From an uncultured Bacteroidales bacterium (GTDB lineage: Bacteria; Bacteroidota; Bacteroidia; Bacteroidales; P3), in the NCBI GenBank assembly GCA_946540365.1, contig CAMNIH010000007.1:1-29021 (forward strand): DNA of 29,021 bases, in the 5' to 3' direction. Below the pieces are notes generated by a model. The model ran no database searches. It saw nothing but the letters and a program-made list of their open reading frames with translations, and was not told where the DNA came from. Of this stretch, positions 22,308-29,021 are shown one piece after another. How positions within the stretch are numbered: the first letter of the stretch is position 1; each line of letters starts with the position of its first letter. The position numbers and the translations under genes are program-made.

Positions 22308-24307
22308 TATGGTTTGGTTTTGAGCAGAATGGTTTCGGCCGCCAAGGCCAGCAGTGCCAGTACGAGGCAGAGCCGCCAGAGGCGTCGCCCTCCGTCGCGG
22401 GCCTTCAGCACGTCGGTCAGCGGCTTGGCGCTGCCGGCCACCAGGCTGACGTCCTCGCGTCCGCTGATGGCGCGCTCGATCTCGCTGCGGCCGAGGAACG
22501 TCATCTGCGACTCGCGGCGCGGGTAGTTGAAAGCCAGGTGCTCGTCGGCCAGCGTGTAGATGCCGTCGTCGGCCAGTTCGCCGTGCAGCAGCAACTGCCA
22601 CCGCTGTCCCTGTCGCCGCAGGTCGGGCAGCAGGGTGGTCTCGCCGTTGCTCAGTTCGGGCGGCCGGTCGGTGGCGTCGTAGCGCCCTTGCAGGGCGATG
22701 GGGCCGGTGGTGCCCAAGGTATGGCTTGCTGGTGGCAGCGGACGGCTGTAGAGGGACATGTTGTAGAGCGTCGGCACCACGAGTGCCTGGCCGACGAGGT
22801 CGGTGTGGGCGGCGTCGAGCGGGGTGGTGAAGAGGTAGAGGCGGCCGCGGCCGGCCGGCGTCACCGTCAGCAGGTCGCCTCCGTCGGCCAGCGTCAGCAC
22901 CGCCTGCTTGATGGCGGGCCCGCTGGACAGCGTGTGGTGTCCCTGCACCGACGGCATCTCCATCTCGTCGCTGTGTCCGTTGAAGACTCCGCTGAAGAGT
23001 TTGTTGGCGTAGTCGATGCTGTTGGCCTTGACGGTGCGGCTCACCCAACGCTCCAGGCGGGGCGCCTGCAGGCTGGCCAGCAGTTCGTTGAGGCCGGGGG
23101 CTGCCTGCTCCGCAGGAATCACGAGCAGGCTGCCTCCTTCGTCGACCCACTGTGCCAGTTGCTGCACCTCGCCGCTGGCGAGGGTCTTGGGCTCGTTGAG
23201 GATCACTATGTCGTAGTCCGTCAGTTCGTGCTGCAGCTGCCGTGCCTGCTGGTAGCTGATGGTCGAGTCGTGGGCGAAAAGACGTTCTAAGCATTCGTTG
23301 GGCTCCCGGCCGTCGATCTCGAGCATCCGCAGGCGGTCGCCCACATGGAAGGTGAAGTGGTAGCGGTCGTCGAAAACCACGGGGTAGTCCTCTATCGTCA
23401 CGCAGCCGTCGATCCAGCCGCCGTGGTCGATGCTGAAGCGCAGCAGGGCTTTCGCTGTGCCGTCGGCAGCCACGTCGACGGTGGTCAGCGCCCGTTCGTG
23501 GCCGTCGATGAATAGGCGGACGGGCACTTGCTCGGCATCGCGCGAGCCGCTGTTGCGCAGCGTGACCTCCAGATTGACGCTCCCTCCGGCGAAGTAGGCC
23601 GGTGCGTCGGGCACCACGGTGTCGATATACAGGTTGTCGGCCTCGACAGCGCTGAGCGGCACCAGGGTGGTGAGTACGCTGCTGTCGGCTGGCAGTGCCT
23701 CGAGGTCGGCTGTCGACTGCTGGAAGTCGCCCACCAGGTAAAGGTGCTGGTTTTGTGTGCCGCTCTGATGCAGGAAGGCCTGCTGCCGTGTGGCGACGGT
23801 GCTCATCAGGGGGGCGGCGGCCGAGAGGGCCACCTCGTCGAGGGCCGTCAGCAGTTCCTCGCGGCTGAGCCACCGCATCTCGCTGCCGCGCAGGTCGTTG
23901 GTGACCAGCTGGAAGCGGTCGCCCGGGGCATAGGCCTCGGCAATCTCGCGTACGCGCCGCCGTGCCTCGTCGAGCAGGCTCCCTTCGGCCGTGGCGTTGT
24001 CCATGCTGAACGAATTGTCCACATATATACTGACCGCCGTCGATCCGGTGCGCACCGTGGCCTCGGGCGATGGAATGACCGGCTGGGCGAAGGCCATGAC
24101 GATCATCGCGATGGCCAGCACGCGGGCTGCCAGCACCAGCCATTGACGCACGTTGCTCCGGCGTCGTTGTTCGGTCAGCAACTCGCTCAGGTGCTCCACA
24201 TTGCTGAAGTACACCTTGCGGTAGCGGCGGAAGTTGAACAGGTGGATGATGACCGGCAGGGCGATGGCCAGCAGTCCCCAGAGGAAGGCAGGCTGCGTGA
24301 AGATCAT
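22307..24307 (-). CDS. BatA-like membrane protein with VWA domain (666 aa)
   Basis: The N-terminal BatA-type domain (aerotolerance-regulator N-terminal family) has two helices (~7-25 and ~56-76) around HLFNFRRYRKVYFSNVEHL. A von Willebrand A-like domain follows with the MIDAS signature YVDNSFSM (Asp97, Ser99, Ser101). Beta-rich and alpha/beta segments fill the periplasm, and a last helix (~640-660) precedes the C-terminus ILLKTKP. In Bacteroidota such proteins often occur with MoxR ATPases and BatB-E, but here the partners are nth and an ABC transporter, so a classical Bat operon is absent in view. The exact role is unknown. ATG24307 overlaps the nth stop by four bases. Confidence 0.9.
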   Translation of the reverse strand: MIFTQPAFLWGLLAIALPVIIHLFNFRRYRKVYFSNVEHLSELLTEQRRRSNVRQWLVLAARVLAIAMIVMAFAQPVIPSPEATVRTGSTAVSIYVDNSFSMDNATAEGSLLDEARRRVREIAEAYAPGDRFQLVTNDLRGSEMRWLSREELLTALDEVALSAAAPLMSTVATRQQAFLHQSGTQNQHLYLVGDFQQSTADLEALPADSSVLTTLVPLSAVEADNLYIDTVVPDAPAYFAGGSVNLEVTLRNSGSRDAEQVPVRLFIDGHERALTTVDVAADGTAKALLRFSIDHGGWIDGCVTIEDYPVVFDDRYHFTFHVGDRLRMLEIDGREPNECLERLFAHDSTISYQQARQLQHELTDYDIVILNEPKTLASGEVQQLAQWVDEGGSLLVIPAEQAAPGLNELLASLQAPRLERWVSRTVKANSIDYANKLFSGVFNGHSDEMEMPSVQGHHTLSSGPAIKQAVLTLADGGDLLTVTPAGRGRLYLFTTPLDAAHTDLVGQALVVPTLYNMSLYSRPLPPASHTLGTTGPIALQGRYDATDRPPELSNGETTLLPDLRRQGQRWQLLLHGELADDGIYTLADEHLAFNYPRRESQMTFLGRSEIERAISGREDVSLVAGSAKPLTDVLKARDGGRRLWRLCLVLALLALAAETILLKTKP

Positions 24308-24969
24308 CCTTCACCCCCTTTCTTGTGCGCCTTGGCTTCGAGGGCATGGTGGCGGCAGATGTCGGTCAGACCGCATCGGTCGCAGTGGGGCGCGCGGGCG
24401 GTGCAAACGTAGCGGCCGTGGAGGATGAGCCAGTGGTGGGCCTTGGAGAGCAAGGCGGACGGGATGTGGCGCACCAGCTCGCGCTCGGTCTGCAGCGGAT
24501 TCTTGCTGTCGACGGTGAGGCCGATGCGGTTGGCCACGCGGAAGACGTGGGTGTCCACCGGCATGGCGGGCCGGTCGAAGTAGACGGCCTCCATCACGTT
24601 GGCCGTCTTGCGCCCCACGCCCGGCAGGCGTTGCAGCGCCTCCATGTCGTCGGGCACCCGGCCGCCGTAGTCGCTAACCAGCATCCGGGCCAGGCCGGCC
24701 AGGTGTTGGCTCTTGCTGTTGGGATACGACACCGAGCTGATGTAGTGCAGGATCTCCTCCGCGCTGGCCTGGGCCATGGCCTCGGCTGTGGGGTAGGCGG
24801 CGAAGAGGGCAGGGGTGACTTGGTTGACGCGACGGTCGGTGCATTGGGCCGACAGCACCACCGCCACCAGCAGTTGGAACGGCGATCCGTAGTGCAGTTC
24901 GGTGGCCGCGTCGGGCATCGTGCGCCCGAAGTAGTCGAGCGTCTGTTGATACAGTTCTTTCTTTCTCAT
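24304..24969 (-). CDS. nth: Endonuclease III, DNA glycosylase/AP lyase (221 aa)
   Basis: Base-excision repair enzyme removing oxidised pyrimidines. The helix-hairpin-helix LQRLPGVGRKTANVM holds the catalytic Lys121, and MPVDTHVFRVANR holds the catalytic Asp139. The [4Fe-4S] cluster ligands Cys189, Cys196, Cys199 and Cys205 have the canonical C-x6-C-x2-C-x5-C spacing. Length is normal. ATG24969 shares ATGA with the stop of the upstream membrane phosphatase; longer in-frame extensions upstream are antisense-like and rejected. Confidence 0.97.
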   Translation of the reverse strand: MRKKELYQQTLDYFGRTMPDAATELHYGSPFQLLVAVVLSAQCTDRRVNQVTPALFAAYPTAEAMAQASAEEILHYISSVSYPNSKSQHLAGLARMLVSDYGGRVPDDMEALQRLPGVGRKTANVMEAVYFDRPAMPVDTHVFRVANRIGLTVDSKNPLQTERELVRHIPSALLSKAHHWLILHGRYVCTARAPHCDRCGLTDICRHHALEAKAHKKGGEG

Positions 24970-26063
24970 GGCGTCAGTTCCAGGTAGGTCAACACAGGGT
25001 AGTGGTCGGACATGTCGTTGCGCAGGCGGCGGTAGGCGAGGGTCTGCAGCCCTTCGCCGTGGAACACCATGTCGATGCGGAAGCGCGGTATGTCTTGCCT
25101 CGTCGGCAGCAGTCGCTTCTCGCCCCCGTTGTAGGTGATGCCCAGGCCGCGCCCCTGCTCGCAGTAGGTGTCGCGCATCTCGCTCGTTATCTGGCGGTAG
25201 AGCCACGATCCCGGTATATCGTTCAGGTCGCCGGCCAGCACCAGCGGCACTGTGCTGGCGGTGACCACCGGCTTGACGTGGTCCACCCACTCCTTCTCAT
25301 GGCTGAGAATGGTCTCCTTCACCTTCTCCAGCGTGCGGCGGCTCGAAGGCTGCACCGCGCCGCGCCGCATGCGCTCGATCTCCTCGCGGTCCTCGGCGTC
25401 GAAGCGGTAGCTGTCCATGTGGACGTTGCACACCCGCAGGCGCTGTCCGTCGCGGTGCATCTCGACCAGCAGCTTCTCGCTGTCGAGCCGGTTGACGTAG
25501 GTGATCGGCAGGCGGCTGAAGACCACCGTGCCGTAGGGCAGCCCGCGGGCCGACGTGTGGGCGCCGTAGTAGTGGTTGTAGCCCAGCAGCATCAGGCTGT
25601 CGGTCACGGCCACCGTCTTGGGCGCGGCATACTCCTGCAGGCAGAGCACGTCGGGGTTGTGGCGCCGCACCAGGGAAAGGAACTCACACGCGTTGCTGTC
25701 CGACTGCTGCGGGTTGTTGGCGCGCCCCTGGAACTGGTGTACGTTGTAGGTCATCAGGCTCACCATCGACGGGTGCTCCTCGGCCTCGGGAGCGCGGCTG
25801 CTGCCCAGCAGCTGCACAAACATCGCCAGCGTGCCCCACCGCAGTGCGATGGCGGCGGCGCTCAGCAGCCATGTCCACCGCTTCATCAGCAGCCACACCA
25901 CGATCATCAGTCCGTTGGCCGCCAGCAGCGGCAGGTAGCCGTAGGCCAGCACGCTCGGCAGCAGCATCTGCGACGGCGCCACGCTGCCCGCCACCGTCGT
26001 CAGCAGAAGACCCAATATGAGTATCACATTGAGGATGAGTAGTATGGTGCGTATGACCTTCAT
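24966..26063 (-). CDS. Membrane-anchored endonuclease/exonuclease/phosphatase family protein (365 aa)
   Basis: Three N-terminal membrane helices (about residues 1-92, including VIRTILLILNVILILGLLL and AALRWGTLAMFVQLLG-like segments) precede an EEP catalytic domain. Visible motifs: MTYNVHQF, LCLQEYA, VCNVHMDSY, LAGDLNDIPGSW and NDMSDHYPV, covering the Asn, Glu, Asp/Asn and final Asp-His residues of the family. The substrate may be nucleic acid or a phosphodiester/lipid; it cannot be told. ATG26063 begins the membrane segment; an ATG at 26087 would lie within or upstream of the likely promoter box and is less likely. First gene of the five-gene overlapping operon. Confidence 0.92.
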   Translation of the reverse strand: MKVIRTILLILNVILILGLLLTTVAGSVAPSQMLLPSVLAYGYLPLLAANGLMIVVWLLMKRWTWLLSAAAIALRWGTLAMFVQLLGSSRAPEAEEHPSMVSLMTYNVHQFQGRANNPQQSDSNACEFLSLVRRHNPDVLCLQEYAAPKTVAVTDSLMLLGYNHYYGAHTSARGLPYGTVVFSRLPITYVNRLDSEKLLVEMHRDGQRLRVCNVHMDSYRFDAEDREEIERMRRGAVQPSSRRTLEKVKETILSHEKEWVDHVKPVVTASTVPLVLAGDLNDIPGSWLYRQITSEMRDTYCEQGRGLGITYNGGEKRLLPTRQDIPRFRIDMVFHGEGLQTLAYRRLRNDMSDHYPVLTYLELTP

Positions 26064-26076
26064 AACTAAGCGGACA

Positions 26077-26084
26077 CAAAAATA
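26077..26084 (-). promoter_or_regulatory. Bacteroidetes -7 promoter box for the nth operon
   Basis: On the minus strand these bases read tatttttg, a perfect TAnnTTTG, 13 nt upstream of ATG26063. No convincing -33 TTTG is visible at the right spacing. The leader would be very short. It lies ~90 bp downstream (in transcription direction) of the 112-bp palindrome. Confidence 0.55.
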
Positions 26085-26175
26085 CAAAAAAATCTCGAAT
26101 CATAGATGCATTAATAGTCAATATATCCTAAAATGCATAAATCAAGACGTGCTCTTGGCACCATCAGCAAGGGGA

Positions 26176-26287
26176 TGACTCTACCTTTTCTTCAGTCGTT
26201 CTTCAGTCGTTCTTCAGTCGTTCTTCAGTGATCACTGAAGAACGACTGAAGAACGACTGAAGAACGACTGAAGAAAAGGTAGAGTCA
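26176..26287. repeat. Perfect 112-bp palindrome built of 11-bp tandem repeats
   Basis: The two 56-base halves (26176-26231 and 26232-26287) are exact reverse complements with no spacer; the centre is TGATCA. Each arm begins tgactctacctt and then repeats the 11-bp unit ttcttcagtcg three times plus a partial copy. As RNA it would fold into a hairpin of ~54 pairs; as DNA it could extrude a cruciform. It lies in the 296-nt gap between the response regulator (3' end) and the promoter of the nth operon. No transposase, target duplication or T-run is adjacent. Confidence 0.95.
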
Positions 26288-26317
26288 GGGTATCCTCAAT
26301 AGGGGCTTTTAGGGCTT

Positions 26318-26349
26318 ATGGGTGTTAAATTGTGTTAAATTTCACCCAT
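26318..26349. repeat. Small inverted repeat after the response regulator gene
   Basis: atgggtg (26318-26324) pairs with cacccat (26343-26349) across an 18-nt AT-rich loop containing two ttaaat repeats. It starts 11 bp past the response-regulator stop in the transcription direction. No T-run follows, so it may be an RNA 3' stabiliser or a protein site rather than an intrinsic terminator. Confidence 0.5.
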
Positions 26350-26359
26350 GGTGGGTTTC

Positions 26360-27157
26360 CTACTGCCGGGGCAGGAACTGCACCTCGGAGGGCTCGACGA
26401 GGCCCAGCGACATGGCCTTGGCCACGCGCGCGGCGCTCTTGTTGACGATGCCCAGGCGCCGCGAGAGGTCTTTCTGCCGCTCCTGGATGTTCTTGTCGCT
26501 CTCGTCGAGACGGTTGGAGATCTCGGCGGCGGTGCAACCGGCGGCCTCGAGCAGCAGCAGCTGCCGCTCGGTGGCGCTCAGCTCGAACGAGGGGTCGTGG
26601 GCCGCCACGAGGCGGAAGTAGCGCTCGGCGGCCTCCTTGAGGGTCAGCATGACGGGATAGTTGAAGTAGCATTGCTCGCCGCGTTCGAGGCAGGCGATGG
26701 CGCGCAGGATGTTCTCCACCGAGAAGCCGCCGGCGGCGTTCTTGCTGACGAAGGCGCTGGCGCCTCGGTTGAGGGCCTCCATGACCACGCGTCCGATGTC
26801 GTGCAGGCGCTGGAGGCGTTCGTCGTCGGCGGCGGTGGGATTGTCGAAGCGGCCGGAGAAGATGATGATGCGCACCGAGGGGAAGCGCTGATGTACGCGC
26901 TGGGTGATCATGAGGCCGCCCGTGGGCTCGCCCTGGAATTCCATGTCGACCAGCAGGTAGTCAGGCGGTTCGGCGCTTTCGAGGGCTGCCAGCAGCGAGG
27001 GGCCGTCGGCAAAGGTGTCCACCATCTCGACGTGGCGCAGGATGCTCCCGTCCACGTCGCCGCTTTCGACGCTGACGTCGCGGCTGTTCATTTCCATCTT
27101 GACGATCTTGCGGATGAGGGGCTCGTCGTCGACCATCATCACTCGTATGTTGTTCAT
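26360..27157 (-). CDS. Response regulator, NarL/LuxR-like (265 aa)
   Basis: The receiver domain has the acidic pair Asp10/Asp11, phospho-acceptor Asp71 (YLLVDMEF), Ser101 (IIIFSG) and Lys139 (FVSKN). It is longer than a usual receiver, with extra residues around 28-46 and 105-120. The output domain (~190-255) is a LuxR-like helix-turn-helix: LSATERQLLLLEAAGCTAAEI followed by SDKNIQERQKDLSRRLG. It should act as a transcription factor activated by the histidine kinase encoded just upstream (75-nt gap). Targets unknown; no obvious operator assigned, though the 112-bp palindrome lies immediately downstream. Confidence 0.93.
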   Translation of the reverse strand: MNNIRVMMVDDEPLIRKIVKMEMNSRDVSVESGDVDGSILRHVEMVDTFADGPSLLAALESAEPPDYLLVDMEFQGEPTGGLMITQRVHQRFPSVRIIIFSGRFDNPTAADDERLQRLHDIGRVVMEALNRGASAFVSKNAAGGFSVENILRAIACLERGEQCYFNYPVMLTLKEAAERYFRLVAAHDPSFELSATERQLLLLEAAGCTAAEISNRLDESDKNIQERQKDLSRRLGIVNKSAARVAKAMSLGLVEPSEVQFLPRQ

Positions 27158-27196
27158 CGTGGTATGTGTTGTTTCTGTTTGCTATGACAATTCTCT

Positions 27197-27238
27197 ATAA
27201 CCTATAACCCATCACCCATAACCTATCACCCGTCACCC
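27197..27238. repeat. 7-bp-period tandem repeat (ataaccc/atcaccc units) over the kinase stop codon
   Basis: Six consecutive heptamers on the + strand: ataacct, ataaccc, atcaccc, ataacct, atcaccc, gtcaccc. The last unit includes the kinase stop codon (27233-27235) and its final Gly codon. The array occupies over half of the kinase-regulator gap. Confidence 0.85.
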
Positions 27239-29021
27239 CTCCGCCAAGCGGACGTGCATGACGGTGCCGTGGCCCTCGGTGCTTTCGACCCACAGCTTGC
27301 AGCCGCGGTGGGTGAGGTCGTCGTGCTTCTTGATGATGTAGCGGCAGAGGATGAGGCCGAAGCCGTGGTCGCCCTCGATGGTGCGGTCGGCGCGGAAGAG
27401 GCTCTCCTGCTGTTGGGCCGACATGCCGCTGCCGGTGTCGGCGACGGCTATGTCGACAAATCGTTTGCCGTCGTCGGTCTGCGATGCCTCGGCCGATACC
27501 GTGACGGTGCCGGCGGCGGTGTGCTGCAGGGCGTTGTTGACGAGGTTGCGCAGCAGGATGACGGTGAGCAGCTGGTCGGCCCAGAGGGTGAGCGGGCTGG
27601 GTACGAAGCCGAGTTCGACGCCGGCATGCGGACGTACGACCTGGGTGCGCACCTGGTCGAACACCTCCTGCAACGGGAAGCGCGAGGCGTTGAAGACCAG
27701 TCCGCTGGGAATGGACAGGTGGGTCCAGTTCTTGATGTTGTCGAAGGTGCGCAGCAGCTGTTCCAGCACCTCGGAGCGCACCTCGGGCGTGAGGTTGGGG
27801 TTGCGCAGGTAGCCGATGAAGGGCGATATGTCGTGCCGCATCACGCTGAGGCAGGTCTCCACATTGGCGATGCGCTCCACGTCGCGCCGCTTGGCCTCCT
27901 CAAGCTGGCGTTTTTCGCGCCGCAGCCGCAGGGCGTTGCGCCACAGCAGGATGGTGAGCAGCAGGAGCAGGAGGGCGAGCAGGCCGAAGCCCATCGCCGT
28001 GCGGCTCATCCAGCGGCTGCGGCGGGTGGCGTCGGCAAGGGTTTGCTGCAGGGCGAAGTCCTCCTGTTCGCTTTGCTTGATATAATCCTGCAACTCGGCG
28101 TGGTGCTCGTACCAGCTGCGGGCCTGGTCGGGGCTGGTGGCCATGCGGCTGCGGAGCAGCACGTCGAAGTAGCCGAGTTCCATCTTGGGGGCCGAGAAGG
28201 GTTGCCAGGTGCCGCGCAGCGAGCGCCACTCGCCGAGCACCTCGTGGGCGAAGGCGGTGTCGCCGATGAGCAGGGCGAAGCGTGCCGTCGAGGTGGTGCC
28301 GCCGAGCATCTGGTAGGGGTCGCCGTAGTCGTAGAAGAGCCGTCGCGCATGGTCGTAGAGTGCCAGGACGCTGTCGGGCGTGGCGGTGCCGGGTTGGCTG
28401 CGCAGCGCTAAGGCTGTCATCTGCAGGGTGTTGGCGTAGTGGAAGAGGCAGAACACCTGCGGCCCGCGGTCGAGGATGTCGTAGTTGTGTTCGCAGTAGT
28501 CGAGCGCCGTCACGCTCTCGCCGGCGCTCTGCCAGCCGTAGGCCAGGGCGTAGTTGAGGGCCATGTCCTGGGCGTAGTCCACCCGCAGGTTGGCCCGCCG
28601 GGCCTCCACCTCCTGGAGCAGGGTGCGCACGTCGGCCTCCTTGCCGTCGCGGTAGTGGAAGTTGAGCACCAGCGAGGTGATGTAGTATTCGCTCTGTGCG
28701 TAGTTGTAGAGCAGGTGGCCCCGGTTGCGGTCGAGGATGCCGCTGCGGTCGATGTCGTAGAGCAGCCGGTAGCAGTCGGCCAGCCGGCAGTCGCGCTGCA
28801 GCAGACGGGCCCGCAGCAGGTTGTGGATCACCCCCTCGATGTCGCCGTTGCGCATCCCCTCCTGCCGCAGACGGATGGTCTTGTCCACGCGGTCCAGCGC
28901 CGCGTTGGCATTGGTGCGGTCGCTTTTCTGGTAGTAGGCGAAGGCCATGTTGTTCAGTGCGCGCATCTGACCGTCGACGTATTCGGGCAGCGAGTCGCCG
29001 ATGTACTGTAGCGCCCGCTGC
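27233..29021 (-). CDS. TPR-containing sensor histidine kinase (5' end outside window)
   Basis: Open to the window edge with no start in view; the first visible residues are QRALQYIGDSLPEYVDGQ, so an internal ATG at 28966 is not the start. The N-terminal ~340 visible residues are helical TPR-like repeats, presumably periplasmic. One membrane helix (GLLALLLLLLTILLW) and a basic/coiled linker follow, then a phospho-acceptor segment MRHDISPFIGYL (His codon at 27835-27833). The HATPase domain has N-box NLVNNALQH, G1 DTGSGM and G2 HGFGLILCRYIIKK. The layout resembles Bacteroidota kinases with DUF5112/DUF5113-type sensor regions, though I cannot confirm the domain names. Pairs with the adjacent regulator. 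Confidence 0.92.
   Translation of the reverse strand, partial: QRALQYIGDSLPEYVDGQMRALNNMAFAYYQKSDRTNANAALDRVDKTIRLRQEGMRNGDIEGVIHNLLRARLLQRDCRLADCYRLLYDIDRSGILDRNRGHLLYNYAQSEYYITSLVLNFHYRDGKEADVRTLLQEVEARRANLRVDYAQDMALNYALAYGWQSAGESVTALDYCEHNYDILDRGPQVFCLFHYANTLQMTALALRSQPGTATPDSVLALYDHARRLFYDYGDPYQMLGGTTSTARFALLIGDTAFAHEVLGEWRSLRGTWQPFSAPKMELGYFDVLLRSRMATSPDQARSWYEHHAELQDYIKQSEQEDFALQQTLADATRRSRWMSRTAMGFGLLALLLLLLTILLWRNALRLRREKRQLEEAKRRDVERIANVETCLSVMRHDISPFIGYLRNPNLTPEVRSEVLEQLLRTFDNIKNWTHLSIPSGLVFNASRFPLQEVFDQVRTQVVRPHAGVELGFVPSPLTLWADQLLTVILLRNLVNNALQHTAAGTVTVSAEASQTDDGKRFVDIAVADTGSGMSAQQQESLFRADRTIEGDHGFGLILCRYIIKKHDDLTHRGCKLWVESTEGHGTVMHVRLAEG

Noticed and set aside
22310..24347. Upstream extension of the ABC ATPase frame across the BatA-like gene
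   Set aside because: Residues before the ATG at 22307 are Arg/Pro-rich frame-shifted shadow of the BatA-like gene; the ATPase begins naturally at MLQVDHIHKAF.
26176..26287. CRISPR array or intrinsic terminator interpretation of the palindrome
   Set aside because: The repeats are 11 bp, contiguous and without spacers, so not CRISPR. Neither strand has a T-run after the stem, so it is not a standard terminator.

Overview
The window looks like a chromosomal segment of a GC-rich member of the Bacteroidales (Bacteroidota). The evidence is: three proteins ending in type IX secretion (Por) C-terminal sorting domains, BACON domains next to C10 (streptopain-like) peptidases, many lipoproteins with short SCSDD/SCGDD-like starts, a GSCFA protein, a TPR-type sensor kinase, and promoter boxes of the Bacteroidetes form TAnnTTTG. 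Coding density is high and the third codon position is mostly G or C, which gives very long but spurious antisense ORFs. Genus cannot be decided from this sequence alone.

Layout, left to right. 1-245: 3' end of release factor 1 (prfA). 284-4813: a 1509-aa exported protein of unknown function. 4814-5143: a gene-free stretch full of short repeats and hairpins. 5144-14229: nine genes on the + strand with gaps of 50 nt or less, closed by a strong intrinsic terminator at 14263-14301. They encode an Omp28/thioredoxin-like T9SS cargo, small lipoprotein A, C10 peptidase A, C10 peptidase B, lipoprotein B (a paralogue of A), an ECF sigma factor, a single-pass anti-sigma-like protein, an unknown lipoprotein, and an InlB-repeat lipoprotein. 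14393-20448: dnaE, a GSCFA-domain protein and ddl, all +. 20440-26063: a minus-strand operon of five genes whose ends all overlap (membrane endonuclease/exonuclease/phosphatase, nth, BatA-like, ABC ATPase, ABC-2 permease). 26064-26359: a 296-nt gap holding a perfect 112-bp palindrome. 26360-29021: a response regulator and its TPR-containing histidine kinase (5' end beyond the window), both on the minus strand.

The most coherent candidate system is the 5.1-14.2 kb block. Two T9SS-secreted C10 cysteine peptidases lie head-to-tail between two paralogous small lipoproteins, which may be their inhibitors or surface partners. The same transcription unit continues into a sigma/anti-sigma-like pair and two further lipoproteins, so the protease locus may encode its own envelope-sensing regulator. 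That functional link is inference.

The most striking non-coding feature is the 112-bp perfect palindrome at 26176-26287, whose arms are 11-bp tandem repeats. Other 11-bp-period repeats (two intergenic regions), 7-bp-period repeats (two gene junctions), and a duplicated hairpin element show that this genome carries several families of short intergenic repeats.
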